Source: Jongsikchunia kroppenstedtii DSM 45133 (GTDB lineage Bacteria > Actinomycetota > Actinomycetes > Mycobacteriales > Mycobacteriaceae). From it: a stretch of 64,000 bases of DNA. The notes under the pieces were generated by a model. It was given only the letters and a program-made list of their open reading frames with translations, had not been told where the DNA came from and did not search any database. The position numbers and the translations under genes are program-made. The DNA lies in the NCBI RefSeq assembly GCF_000380485.1, contig NZ_AQYG01000046.1, positions 1 through 64,000 of the forward strand, given 5' to 3'. This document shows positions 20,999 to 31,736 of this stretch, in pieces; the stretch's first letter is position 1; each line of letters starts with the position of its first letter.

Positions 20999-21652
20999 TC
21001 ATCGCACGCCGTGCTCGAAGGCGAACACCACCGCCTGGACGCGATCGCGCAGCTGCAGTTTGCCCAACACGCTGCTGACGTGGGTCTTCACCGTCTGCTC
21101 GGAGACGAACAGCTCACCGGCGATCTCGGCATTCGACCGGCCGTGCGCGACATGCTCGAGCACTTCGCGCTCGCGCGGGGTCAACGCCTGCAGCAACGGC
21201 GACGGTTCGGTTCGGGCCGGTCGGCGGCTGGTCATCTCGGCGATCATCCGGGCGGTGATCGACGGCGCCAACAGCGCATCCCCGGCCGCGACGACGCGGA
21301 CCGCCCGCACCAGCTCGTCAGCCGGGGCGTCTTTGAGCAGGAATCCCGAGGCGCCCAGCCGCAGCGCCTCGTACACGTAGTCGTCGATGTCGAAGGTGGT
21401 TAGCATCAGCACCTTCGACGACACCTTCGCCGGGCCGGAGAGCAGTTCGCCGGTGGCGGCCAGGCCGTCCAGCACCGGCATCCGGACGTCCATGAGCACG
21501 ACATCTGGTCGCAGTCGGCGCACGCCGTCGACCGCGGCGCGACCGTCGGGCGCGTCGCCGATCACGGAGAGGTCCGGCTGAGCGGCGAGCAGGGCCCCGA
21601 ATCCCTGGCGCACCATGGCCTGATCGTCGGCGATGAAGACTGTCGTCGGCAC
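20999..21652 (-). CDS. NarL/FixJ family response regulator
   Basis: A 217-residue two-component regulator. Receiver domain residues 1-120 with phosphoacceptor Asp in [13 protein letters not shown], the acidic pair in FIADDQ, the switch Thr in MLTTFD and the conserved Lys in FLLKDAP. C-terminal LuxR-type [46 protein letters not shown]. The adjacent histidine kinase ends nine bases upstream on the same strand, so the pair is an operon and a cognate system. The likely targets are the divergent secreted phospholipase-like and hydrolase genes, judged only from position. Confidence 0.94.
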   Translation of the reverse strand: MPTTVFIADDQAMVRQGFGALLAAQPDLSVIGDAPDGRAAVDGVRRLRPDVVLMDVRMPVLDGLAATGELLSGPAKVSSKVLMLTTFDIDDYVYEALRLGASGFLLKDAPADELVRAVRVVAAGDALLAPSITARMIAEMTSRRPARTEPSPLLQALTPREREVLEHVAHGRSNAEIAGELFVSEQTVKTHVSSVLGKLQLRDRVQAVVFAFEHGVR

Positions 21653-21661
21653 CCGGCCAGC

Positions 21662-22972
21662 CTACGACTGCTGCGGCCGGGCCGGCAGGATCGCCGTCAC
21701 CCGGAAGCCGCCGCCGTCGACCGCACTCGCCGACAACTGGCCGCCCACCGCGTGTGCGCGTTCGGTCATTCCCGTGATGCCATGGCCGCCAACGACTTCC
21801 AGGCTTTCGACGTCCGTGGCGGCTGCGGTGTTCGCGACCGCCAGATGCACCATGTCGCCGATGCGGTCGAGGGTGACCGATACCGATGCCCCCGGGGCAT
21901 GTCGGGCCGCATTGGCGAGCGACTCCTGCACGATCCGGTACGCGACCAGTCCCGTCGCTTCCGACACCGACGACAACTCAACCGTGTGCCGATAGTCGAC
22001 CGTGACCCCGGCACCCTGCGTGGAGGCCACCACATCACCGATGTCGTCGAGCCCCGGGCTGGGCGCGGTCTCCGGGGCGTCGGCGACGGCACCGTCGGGG
22101 CCGTACGTCGGTCGCAGCACGCCGAGCATCGCGCGCACCTCGTCGAGCGCCTCCCGGGCCACCCCCGCGATCGCCTCGAATTCTGCCACGGCCTCGTCAC
22201 TGACACCGGCGATCCGGTAGCGCGCGGTCTGCGATTGCACCACCACGACCGACATCTTGTGCGCCACGACGTCGTGCAGGTCGCGGGCGATCCGGGCGCG
22301 CTCGGCGAGGATCGCGTTCTCCGACGAAACCGCCTCCGTACGTTCGGTTTCCGCGGCAAGATCGCTGCGGGAGCGGACGACCGCGCGCAGCAGTACCGCG
22401 AACACGACCAGCACCGACATCCCGGCGAACCAGCCGACCCGGGCACCATCCGGCGCCACGGCCGTCATCGTCAACGCGGACCCGATCCACACCGCCGGCA
22501 CCATCGCCAGCGGTGCCCGCAGCACCGCCAGCGCGGTCAACACCATCAGTTCGATGATGTGCGGCACCTGGATTCCGAATTGATACTCGCCGACGGGGTC
22601 GAACGCGAGCCACATACCGATCGCCCCGACCACCGAGATCCCCCAGCCCAGCACCGGATTCGCCCAGGCCAGCGCTATCGGGAAGGCCACAATCGCCGCG
22701 ATCAGCGGCCGCAGCGGCATCATCACGTCGTGCGTCTGCCCCATGGTGGCCCAGGTGACCGGGTACATCACCAGCAGCGCGATCGCGAAGAACACGATAT
22801 TGGTCCGGCGCCGGAAGAATCCGCTGACCACCGGGTCGGCCGCGATCGGCAGCCGTCGGATCTCCGCGACGATGTCGCGTCCCAGCGTCCGCAGCGGCCG
22901 CGGCACCAGGACCCGCGAAAGAGTCTGTTTCACCCGATCCACGGTAGATGTCCCGCTCCACCCGGGCCTCAT
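21662..22972 (-). CDS. Sensor histidine kinase (HisKA_3, NarL-type partner)
   Basis: About 436 residues. The N-terminal half has five or six membrane helices (IVFFAIALLVMYPVTW, PLIAAIVAFPIALAW, GWGISVVGAIGMWLAF, ELMVLTALAVL, AVWIGSALTMTAV, MSVLVVFAVLLRAVV) with hardly any extracytoplasmic domain, so it probably senses something in or at the membrane. It is followed by a coiled linker and the HisKA_3 box ERARIARDLHDVVAHKMSV (phosphoacceptor His near residue 233). The C-terminal HATPase_c domain has YRIVQESLANAARHA and GGHGITGMTERA. Start choices are ATG 22972 (used) or GTG 22942; the long frame to 23254 overlaps the divergent gene and is rejected. Confidence 0.9.
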   Translation of the reverse strand: MRPGWSGTSTVDRVKQTLSRVLVPRPLRTLGRDIVAEIRRLPIAADPVVSGFFRRRTNIVFFAIALLVMYPVTWATMGQTHDVMMPLRPLIAAIVAFPIALAWANPVLGWGISVVGAIGMWLAFDPVGEYQFGIQVPHIIELMVLTALAVLRAPLAMVPAVWIGSALTMTAVAPDGARVGWFAGMSVLVVFAVLLRAVVRSRSDLAAETERTEAVSSENAILAERARIARDLHDVVAHKMSVVVVQSQTARYRIAGVSDEAVAEFEAIAGVAREALDEVRAMLGVLRPTYGPDGAVADAPETAPSPGLDDIGDVVASTQGAGVTVDYRHTVELSSVSEATGLVAYRIVQESLANAARHAPGASVSVTLDRIGDMVHLAVANTAAATDVESLEVVGGHGITGMTERAHAVGGQLSASAVDGGGFRVTAILPARPQQS

Positions 22973-23099
22973 ACTCGCGGGGGATATTCCGCCAATACCG
23001 GCGAGGTAGCCGCCGCCACATCCTCCCCACCGAGGGCCAGTCGGTATTCGCTCGGTCGCCCGATCCGGCCCGGCGCACTCGATTCCTAGCGTCGATCCC

Positions 23100-23699
23100 A
23101 TGCGACCACGAGCAGCAGCCATGACGGCCCGAATAGTGTTGTGCACCTTCCTGATCCTCATCATCGCGGCGGTCAGCGCCCCGGTCGGCGCCGCCGCGGT
23201 GACCTTGGCACCGGCGACGAGCGACCTCCGAACACCGGCCGGTCGCGCGATCACCGCCCTGCTGTCCGACCATCCCGATCGGGCGATCGCGATGCTGCCC
23301 GGTGATTTCGAGCATCGGATCGGCTACCGACCGGTGCTCATCGACGGCACCCCGGCGAATCCGGACGGCGGCTGTTCGTCCCCGGTGCCGCTGCCCGGCC
23401 GGTTCGAACCACTGTGCAAGACACACGATCTCGGATACGACCTGCTGAGGTATGCCGGACTGACCGGCCAGCCGCTCGGCGGCTGGGCACGTAAAGGACT
23501 GGACGCGATGCTGGTCCGGCGTATGCGGGCGGTCTGTCACGATCCGCTGTGCCGGCAGTCGGCCGAGCTCGCGGAGATCGGGTTGCGGTTCAACACCTGG
23601 CGCCAGGACTCGGGGGTCCCGGTCGCCGAAACGCCGGTCGATCTGGTGACGACAACGGTCGGGCGAATTGCTCTGGCCGCGACGGGGTGGGTCCGATGA
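23100..23699 (+). CDS. Secreted phospholipase A2-like protein
   Basis: A 199-residue exported protein with a signal peptide (IVLCTFLILIIAAVSAPVGAAA). The core resembles the prokaryotic phospholipase A2 fold of Streptomyces: a calcium-loop-like PDGGCSSPVPL, the catalytic helix LCKTHDLGYDLLR (His-Asp as in the CxRHDFGY motif of the Streptomyces enzyme), and a second helix GLDAMLVRRMRAVC carrying the partner Asp. Four cysteines (GGC, LCK, AVC, PLC) are placed for two disulfides. Predicted action is hydrolysis of phospholipids outside the cell, or binding to them. The stop overlaps the ATG of the next gene (ATGA), so the two are coupled. Divergent from a two-component system. A leaderless message is possible (TAGCGT seven bases before the ATG). 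Confidence 0.75.
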   Translation: MRPRAAAMTARIVLCTFLILIIAAVSAPVGAAAVTLAPATSDLRTPAGRAITALLSDHPDRAIAMLPGDFEHRIGYRPVLIDGTPANPDGGCSSPVPLPGRFEPLCKTHDLGYDLLRYAGLTGQPLGGWARKGLDAMLVRRMRAVCHDPLCRQSAELAEIGLRFNTWRQDSGVPVAETPVDLVTTTVGRIALAATGWVR

Positions 23700-25012
23700 T
23701 CCGTCTCCCGCATCCCGCAACCACCGCCGGCGCGATGGCCGGATCATGGATCGCGCTGGCGCCCAGCCTGTTACCGCGCTCGGCCGCGGTCGAGGCCGGA
23801 ATACTGATCCTGCTCACCGCGATCGGAGCGCTGGCCGGCGGCGCGATCGCGCTGGCAGGTCCGCGGCGCTGGCGCCGGCTCGACGGTGGGTCCCGGCGAT
23901 GGGCGCTGGGCATCGCGATGGGCCTCGGCATCGCGGGCGTCACGCAGGCCGTGCACTGGCAGAACGCCCTCCGAGCCGCGCTGCCGGCACCGCAGGTCGA
24001 TGCCGGCTGGATCGCGGCCACCGCGATCGCACCGGTCATCACCCTCACGGTCGGCATGCTCGTCACCCACGCTGCCGCCGCAGCCGCGCGATGGTTGTGG
24101 GAGCGGCACCGCATGGTCACCGGTGCGATCGCCGCCGCGGTCGGCGTCCTGGCCGCCGCCGTCCCGGGCGTCGCCTCGGCCGCCACGACTGCGGCCGCAC
24201 CGCACAGCACCGTCGCCGCGGACTTCCGGTCAGCGGCCGCGCGTCCGGGGTCGCTGCGCGTCTATGAGCCGATCACGTCGGCGCCGTACCCGGATCGGGC
24301 CCGGAATCTGGTGCGGCAGTGGGAATCGCGCGGCGGCATGCAGCGCCGAGCCGTGGTGATCGCGGTACCCACCGGATCGGGCTGGGTCGACGGCGACGCG
24401 CTGGCCGGGTTCGAGCAGCGGTTCGACGGTGATGTCGGGGTACTCGCCATGCAGTACGCCGACGAACCGAGCTGGCGCGCCTTCGTGGGCGGTACCGGGC
24501 CCGCGCGGGAGAGCTCGACGGCGCTCGCCCGCGCGGTGGTCGCCGCCGTGAAATCGACGGAACCGCACCATCGTCCGGCGGTCTACATCTACGGCCAGAG
24601 CCTGGGCGCGATCGGCGCCGACGCCGCCCGCAGCGCCGTCACCACGGACGGCGACGCGGCCGTGATCTGCCAGACCGTGCTCGCCGGACCGCCTGCAGGC
24701 ACGGTGCGCCGCCACGATCCGGACACGCTCTACCTGCTCAACGGCAGCGATCCGGTGACGCACTGGCGGCCGTCAATCATCTGGTCGCCGCCGACCGACC
24801 CCGCTGCGGCCTCGCACGATCTGCCGCGGCCGCGCTGGCTACCGCTGGTGAGTTTCCTGAGCACCAGCGCAGACCTGTTGGGCGCGTTGTCCTTTCCTGC
24901 CGGACACGGCCATCAGTACGGGACCGAGCAGGGCACGCGGGTCCGCGGCTGCGCGGCTGGGGCACCCGGCCGCGGAGTGGTTCAGCCGATCGGGCCGCGG
25001 GCCGCCTCGTAG
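23696..25012 (+). CDS. Membrane-anchored alpha/beta hydrolase (Abhydrolase_9 type)
   Basis: A 438-residue protein. The N-terminal third has four membrane helices ([80 protein letters not shown]). The C-terminal part is an alpha/beta hydrolase whose nucleophile elbow is [13 protein letters not shown] (Ser near residue 303), with the later [11 protein letters not shown] (Asp) and GHGHQYG (His). The architecture matches the actinobacterial Abhydrolase_9 family of unknown substrate, thought to act on lipids. It overlaps the phospholipase-like gene by 4 bp. The last ~10 codons run antisense over the end of gatA, an unusual 31-bp convergent overlap; the tail after HQYG looks unlike the conserved domain. 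Confidence 0.85.
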   Translation: MIRLPHPATTAGAMAGSWIALAPSLLPRSAAVEAGILILLTAIGALAGGAIALAGPRRWRRLDGGSRRWALGIAMGLGIAGVTQAVHWQNALRAALPAPQVDAGWIAATAIAPVITLTVGMLVTHAAAAAARWLWERHRMVTGAIAAAVGVLAAAVPGVASAATTAAAPHSTVAADFRSAAARPGSLRVYEPITSAPYPDRARNLVRQWESRGGMQRRAVVIAVPTGSGWVDGDALAGFEQRFDGDVGVLAMQYADEPSWRAFVGGTGPARESSTALARAVVAAVKSTEPHHRPAVYIYGQSLGAIGADAARSAVTTDGDAAVICQTVLAGPPAGTVRRHDPDTLYLLNGSDPVTHWRPSIIWSPPTDPAAASHDLPRPRWLPLVSFLSTSADLLGALSFPAGHGHQYGTEQGTRVRGCAAGAPGRGVVQPIGPRAAS

Positions 25013-26475
25013 GCCGCACCCACCCGGTACAGCCGGTCGTCGGCCAGCGCCGGCGCCATGATCTGCAGGCCGACCGGCATGCCATCGTCCGCCGACGTGC
25101 CCGACGGCACCGACATCGCGCACACGCCGGCCAGGTTTACCGGCAGGGTGCACAGGTCGAACAGGTACATCGCCAGCGGATCGTCGGCCTTCTCACCGAT
25201 GGTGAAGGCGGTCGTCGGCGTGGTCGGCGAGATCAGCACGTCCACCGACTCGTAGGCCTTGGCGAAGTCGCGCGCGATCAGCGTGCGCACCTTCAGCGCC
25301 TGGCCGTAGTAAGCGTCGTAGTAGCCGGCCGACAGCGCGTAGGTGCCGATGATGATGCGGCGCTTGACCTCCGGGCCGAAACCGGCGGCCCGCGTCGCGG
25401 CCATCACCTGCTCGGCGCTGTGCTCGCCGTCGTCCGAGACGCGCAGGCCGTAGCGCATAGCGTCGAAACGCGCGAGGTTGCTCGACACCTCCGACGGCAG
25501 GATCAGGTAGTAGGCGCCCAGCGCGTAGGTGAAGTGCGGGCAGGAGACCTCGACGATCTCGGCGCCGCGTTCCTTGAGCTGCCCGACAGCGGCGTTGAAC
25601 GACGCCAGGACGCCCGGCTGATAGCCCTCGCCCTGCAGCTCCGTGACCACGCCCACCTTGACGCCGGAGAGATCCTGCTGCGCACCGGTTTTCGCGGCCG
25701 CAACGATATCGGGAATCGCGGCGTCGATGGAGGTCGAGTCGGCCGGGTCGTGACCGGCGATCACCTGATGCAGCAGCGCGGTGTCGAGCACGGTGCGGCC
25801 GCACGGGCCGCCCTGATCCAGCGACGACGCGCAGGCGACGAGGCCGTAGCGCGAGACGGTGCCATAGGTCGGCTTCACGCCGACGGTCGCGGTGACCGCC
25901 GCGGGCTGGCGAATCGAGCCACCCGTGTCGGTGCCGATCGCCAGCGGCGCCTGGTACGACGCCAGCGCGGCCGCGCTACCGCCACCCGAGCCGCCCGGGA
26001 TCTTGGTGGTATCCCAAGGGTTTCGCGTCACCTGATATGCGGAGTTCTCGGTCGAGCTGCCCATCGCGAACTCGTCCATGTTGGTCTTGCCGAGGATCGG
26101 GATGCCGGCGCCGCGCAGCTTGCCGGTGAGCGTCGCGTCATACGGCGACATCCAGCCCTCGAGGATCTTCGACCCGCAGGTGGTCGGCGCGTCGGTGGTG
26201 GTGAACACGTCTTTGAGCGCGATCGGCACACCGGCGAGCGGCGACAGGGTCTCGCCGGCGGCGACGGCCTTGTCCACATCGGCTGCGGCCGCGAGCGCGG
26301 CCTCGGAGCCGACGTGCAGGAAGGCGCCGAGGTCGCCGTCGACCTCCGCGATGCGATCCAGATGCGCCTGGGTCGCCTCGACCGCCGACACTTCCTTGGC
26401 CGTGATCTTCGCGGCGAGGTCGCTGGCGTCGAGTCCGGTGATGCCCTCCGGACGGGCCGGCTGCTGTGCGGTCAC
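24982..26475 (-). CDS. gatA: Asp-tRNA(Asn)/Glu-tRNA(Gln) amidotransferase subunit A
   Basis: Glutaminase/amidase subunit of GatCAB that supplies ammonia for tRNA-dependent amidation. The 497-residue protein shows the amidase signature. Catalytic Lys lies in [12 protein letters not shown] (near residue 80). The Ser-cisSer-Lys triad region follows in [19 protein letters not shown] and [13 protein letters not shown], with the nucleophile Ser in [12 protein letters not shown]. The C-terminus matches the family ([22 protein letters not shown]). It overlaps gatC by 4 bp and forms the gatC-gatA operon. Its 3' end overlaps the convergent hydrolase gene. Confidence 0.97.
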   Translation of the reverse strand: MTAQQPARPEGITGLDASDLAAKITAKEVSAVEATQAHLDRIAEVDGDLGAFLHVGSEAALAAAADVDKAVAAGETLSPLAGVPIALKDVFTTTDAPTTCGSKILEGWMSPYDATLTGKLRGAGIPILGKTNMDEFAMGSSTENSAYQVTRNPWDTTKIPGGSGGGSAAALASYQAPLAIGTDTGGSIRQPAAVTATVGVKPTYGTVSRYGLVACASSLDQGGPCGRTVLDTALLHQVIAGHDPADSTSIDAAIPDIVAAAKTGAQQDLSGVKVGVVTELQGEGYQPGVLASFNAAVGQLKERGAEIVEVSCPHFTYALGAYYLILPSEVSSNLARFDAMRYGLRVSDDGEHSAEQVMAATRAAGFGPEVKRRIIIGTYALSAGYYDAYYGQALKVRTLIARDFAKAYESVDVLISPTTPTTAFTIGEKADDPLAMYLFDLCTLPVNLAGVCAMSVPSGTSADDGMPVGLQIMAPALADDRLYRVGAAYEAARGPIG

Positions 26476-26771
26476 TGCTCGTCTCCCAGGATCTGCGGAA
26501 CCTTGAATCGCTGCTGCTCGACGGCCGGGGCGCCGGACAGCGCCTCGTCGGCGGTCAGGCAGGCACCGGCGACGTCCTCGCGGACGACGTTGGCCACCGG
26601 GACCGGGTGCGCCGTCGGCGGCACATCATCCGCCGCGACCTGCGCCACCGAGGAGACGTGACCGAGGATCGCGTCCAGCTGGGGAGCGAAATGGTCCAGT
26701 TCCTCGGTCGTCAATTCCAGGCGCGCGAGATGCGCCAGATGCGCTACCTCGTCTCGCGAAATCCCTGACAC
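26472..26771 (-). CDS. gatC: Asp-tRNA(Asn)/Glu-tRNA(Gln) amidotransferase subunit C
   Basis: A 99-residue chaperone-like subunit that wraps GatA and GatB together. It begins [39 protein letters not shown], the two-helix start typical of the family, and continues with the extended belt ([16 protein letters not shown]) that contacts both partners. The length is normal. First gene of the gatCA operon; the ATGA overlap with gatA suggests coupled translation. Confidence 0.94.
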   Translation of the reverse strand: MSGISRDEVAHLAHLARLELTTEELDHFAPQLDAILGHVSSVAQVAADDVPPTAHPVPVANVVREDVAGACLTADEALSGAPAVEQQRFKVPQILGDEQ

Positions 26772-26937
26772 GGCGCAGCCCCTTTCGGCCCAGTGGTCTT
26801 GTCAAACTCGATCGGGCTCTGCTGCAGCCCGGCGGATCGCCATTCAGCCTAGTGGTCGGCTGTTCGGCCGATAGCAGCCCTGCCGTCCCTGCGTAGAAGC
26901 ACTGCCGCCGGGCGGTGGTGTCGGTAGTCTTGTCGCC

Positions 26938-27405
26938 ATGCTGATCGTGACCACCAACGATGTCCCTGGCTACCGGATCGCCGCCACATTCGGCGAATGC
27001 TTCGGCCTGACCGTCCGTTCCCGCAACGCGTTCTCCAATATCGGCGCGGGCTTCAAGGCGATGGCCGGCGGTGAGCTCAAGGGCATCACCCAGCTGCTGC
27101 ATGACTGCCGTCAGGAGGCGTTGCAGCGGCTGGCCACCGAGGCCGGTCAGCGCGGGGCCAACGCCGTGGTGGCGTTCCGCTTCGAGACCACCGAGTACGG
27201 CGGGTCCGCGGTCGAGGTGTGCGCCTACGGCACCGCAGTCGGCATCGAGCCGATCGGCGGGGGCCCCGTCCCGCCCGCCGCGGTCAACCAGCAGGCCGGG
27301 CCGCCGCCCCAGATGACTCCGCCCCAGGGTCCGCCGCCGGGATACCCGGGCGGCCCGCACCCCCAGGGCGGCCAGCCCCAGGGCCCGCCCGCCCCACAGC
27401 AGTAG
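26938..27405 (+). CDS. YbjQ/UPF0145 family protein with proline-glycine-rich tail
   Basis: A 155-residue protein. Residues 1-105 form a heavy-metal-binding-like YbjQ domain: MLIVTTNDVPGYRIAATFGECFGLTV, the central AFSNIGAGFKAMAGGELKGIT, and GANAVVAFRFETTEYGGSAVEVCAYGTAV. These domains make pentamers, and their function is unknown. The last 50 residues are almost only Pro, Gly, Gln and Pro-Pro-Gly blocks and must be disordered. It starts without a ribosome site; TAGTCT ends seven bases before the ATG, suggesting a leaderless transcript. The ACT-domain gene begins three bases after its stop, so the two form an operon. Confidence 0.85.
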   Translation: MLIVTTNDVPGYRIAATFGECFGLTVRSRNAFSNIGAGFKAMAGGELKGITQLLHDCRQEALQRLATEAGQRGANAVVAFRFETTEYGGSAVEVCAYGTAVGIEPIGGGPVPPAAVNQQAGPPPQMTPPQGPPPGYPGGPHPQGGQPQGPPAPQQ

Positions 27406-27408
27406 GCG

Positions 27409-28074
27409 GTGTCGTACCTACTACGCGTCCACCTGCAAGACCGCCCGGGCAGCCTGGGCCTCCTGGCAATGTCGCTGGGATCGGTCGGTGCCGACATCTT
27501 GTCGCTGGACGTCGTCGAACGCGGAGACGGCTACGCCATCGATGATGTGGTGGTCGAGGTGCCCCGGACATCGCTGCCGGACACCCTGATCACCGCGTCC
27601 GAGAAGGTCGACGGTGTCACCGTCGAATCGATCCGGCCGTATACCGGCGTGCTGGAGACGCATCGCGAGCTCGAGCTCATCGACCATGTGGCGTCCGCCG
27701 GCGCACAGCGACTGCAGGCGCTGGTGGACAACACTCCCCGCGTGCTGCGGGTGTCGTGGAGCATGATCGTCGCCCGCTCCGGTGGCGGGGTGCTGCAGCT
27801 CTTCGCCAGCCCGGCCGCGCCGGAGACGCCGCTGCAGCAGGCCGACTGGCTGCCGCTCGCCGCACCCACCGAGCTGGACGGATCGGCCGACTGGGTGCCG
27901 CAGACATGGCGTGACATCGACACCCGGCTCGCCGCGTCGCCGATCGGCGGCGGCGAATCCGGCACGGCCGAGAAGGCGCTGCTGCTCGGCCGACCGGGCG
28001 GACCGGAGTTCCTGCCGGCCGAGATCGCCCGCCTCGGCTATCTCACCCGAATCGTCTCGACCCTGATCGCCTGA
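27409..28074 (+). CDS. ACT-domain protein (Rv3013-like), probable amino-acid-binding regulator
   Basis: A 221-residue protein starting at GTG with an N-terminal ACT domain: SYLLRVHLQDRPGSLGLLAMSLGSVGADILSLDVVERGDGYAIDDVVVEVP. The GxLG turn in RPGSLG normally binds an amino acid. The C-terminal ~130 residues (ELELIDHVASAGAQRLQALVDNTPRVLRVSWSMIV...) are a conserved actinobacterial region with no assigned function. No catalytic domain is fused to it, so it is likely a stand-alone sensor. Same position next to ligA and gatCA as Rv3013 in mycobacteria. Convergent with ligA, 48 bp apart. Confidence 0.88.
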   Translation: MSYLLRVHLQDRPGSLGLLAMSLGSVGADILSLDVVERGDGYAIDDVVVEVPRTSLPDTLITASEKVDGVTVESIRPYTGVLETHRELELIDHVASAGAQRLQALVDNTPRVLRVSWSMIVARSGGGVLQLFASPAAPETPLQQADWLPLAAPTELDGSADWVPQTWRDIDTRLAASPIGGGESGTAEKALLLGRPGGPEFLPAEIARLGYLTRIVSTLIA

Positions 28075-28122
28075 GCCGGATCCCGCGGCGAGCTCATCGC
28101 CCGACCGCACACGGCCCGGCGT

Positions 28123-30342
<2,220 letters not shown>

Positions 30343-31545
30343 TCAACCGAGCAGGCGCACCACGACGCCGTCGGCGAACCGGTAGGGCCGGGCTTCGATC
30401 AGGCCGGCCAGGACGCGCCGGAGCCGGGAGATCTCGGCGCGCACCGTGACGACGCGCGTCGGATCACCGAACAACGCCTGCGCAAGTTGTGCGGCCGATC
30501 TGCCGGCCGGGGCCGCGGCCAGCATCTCGAGGATCTGCGCGTGACGCGGCGACAGCGCGTGCCGCCAGGTGCCCCCGTCCCCAGCGACCACGACCTCGGC
30601 TGACCTGCCCGAGCGCACATCGAGGGTCACCGTCGTCGGCGACTCCTCGGCACGCGCACCGACCGGCTGCAACAGCCATCCGCCCGGCAGCGGATCGAGG
30701 AGGCAGCGTCCCAACTCCGGCAGCCAGGTCGTCGACTCATTCACCTGCGCCGGCAACGTGATTCGGCTGCGCGGCGCCATGTCGGACGCGGCGACCACCC
30801 AGCCGTCGACGTCGACCGCGACGCCCGGTCGGCCGAGCCGGGCCAGCATCGGCGACGCCAGCCTGCGCAATCGGTCGAGACCGAGCAGATGCGCCTCGCG
30901 CAGTTGGGATTCCGCGAGCCGCGCAACGGCCGCGACCAGCGCGACGGTCGTGGGATGCACCCCTGCGGCCGGCCCCGATACGTCGACCACGCCGAGTATC
31001 GCGCCGGTCCGCGCGTCCCGGATCGGGGCACCCGCACAGGTCCAGGCGTGGTGGCTGCGCACGAAATGCTCGGCCGAAAAGATCTGCACCGGCGCCCGGG
31101 CCGCCAGGGCCGTGCCGATCGCGTTGGTGCCGACCTGATGCTCTGCCCAGCCGGCGCCCGCAACGAAGCCGAGCCGGTCGGCCTGACCCAGCACGCGGGC
31201 CGATCCGTGCCGCCACAACACCCGGCCGTCCCGGTCGGCGACGACGAGGATGTTGTCGCCGCCGTCGATCAGTGGCGCCAGACCGGCGCCGATATCGTCG
31301 ATCACCGCTTCGAGCCCCGATTCGCGACGCCGGCGATCGAGTTCGGACTCCTCGACGCGATCGCTCGGATCCGCATCGGGTCCCAGGCCCACCGCCCGCA
31401 CCCGCTCCCACGACTCGCCGACAACGGTCCGCGGGCGCGCCGGCGGCCTGGCACCGGCCATCGTCGCGTCATAAACCCGCTCCAACAGCCGCGCGTATTC
31501 GCGGGGATCCTCCCCCGGTGCCACAGCGGTTTCAGCGGAATCCAT
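30343..31545 (-). CDS. GAF-domain transcriptional regulator with C-terminal winged HTH (AcoR N-terminus-like)
   Basis: A 400-residue regulator. Residues about 20-215 are like the N-terminal sensory half of AcoR/NtrC-type activators (SWERVRAVGLGPDA..., GAF region DNILVVADRDGRVLWRHGS and GTNAIGTALAARAPVQIFSAEHFVRSHHAWTCAGAPIRD). There is no AAA+ ATPase domain; instead the C-terminus has a winged helix (RHAQILEMLAAAPAGRSAAQLAQALFGDPTRVVTVRAEISRLRRVL). It therefore acts at ordinary promoters rather than with sigma-54. Divergent from the flavin monooxygenase, with repeated GTTGC/GCAAC half-sites in between, so it is the probable activator of that gene. The start MDSAETA is preferred; in-frame codons further upstream reach into the operator region. 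Confidence 0.87.
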   Translation of the reverse strand: MDSAETAVAPGEDPREYARLLERVYDATMAGARPPARPRTVVGESWERVRAVGLGPDADPSDRVEESELDRRRRESGLEAVIDDIGAGLAPLIDGGDNILVVADRDGRVLWRHGSARVLGQADRLGFVAGAGWAEHQVGTNAIGTALAARAPVQIFSAEHFVRSHHAWTCAGAPIRDARTGAILGVVDVSGPAAGVHPTTVALVAAVARLAESQLREAHLLGLDRLRRLASPMLARLGRPGVAVDVDGWVVAASDMAPRSRITLPAQVNESTTWLPELGRCLLDPLPGGWLLQPVGARAEESPTTVTLDVRSGRSAEVVVAGDGGTWRHALSPRHAQILEMLAAAPAGRSAAQLAQALFGDPTRVVTVRAEISRLRRVLAGLIEARPYRFADGVVVRLLG

Positions 31546-31622
31546 CACGGCGGTCGTCCCTTCCGGGTTCGGACGGCGGCCGCCGAAGTCAGCGGCCTGC
31601 ATCGCACTCTAAGCACCCCAAC

Positions 31623-31667
31623 GTTGCAGAGCGTTGCATGCGACAACTCGTTGCAACCCCTCGCAAC
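31623..31667. promoter_or_regulatory. Cluster of GTTGC/GCAAC half-sites, candidate operator
   Basis: In the divergent region of the GAF regulator and the monooxygenase, GTTGC occurs at 31623, 31633 and 31650, the related CGACAAC at 31641, and GCAAC at 31653 and 31663. GTTGCAAC at 31650-31657 is a perfect palindrome, and GTTGC at 31650 with GCAAC at 31663 forms a wider inverted pair. The first two GTTGC sites are 10 bp apart, on the same face of the helix. Confidence 0.55.
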
Positions 31668-31736
31668 CCTTGTCGCGTCGGGCGTCAGAAGAGTGGTGTG
31701 GATCACAGCCATCCACCGGGACGCAAGGAGACGACC

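Noticed and set aside
22973-23254. N-terminal extension of the histidine kinase
   Set aside because: It overlaps the start of the divergent phospholipase-like gene and encodes low-complexity sequence with no helix or domain.
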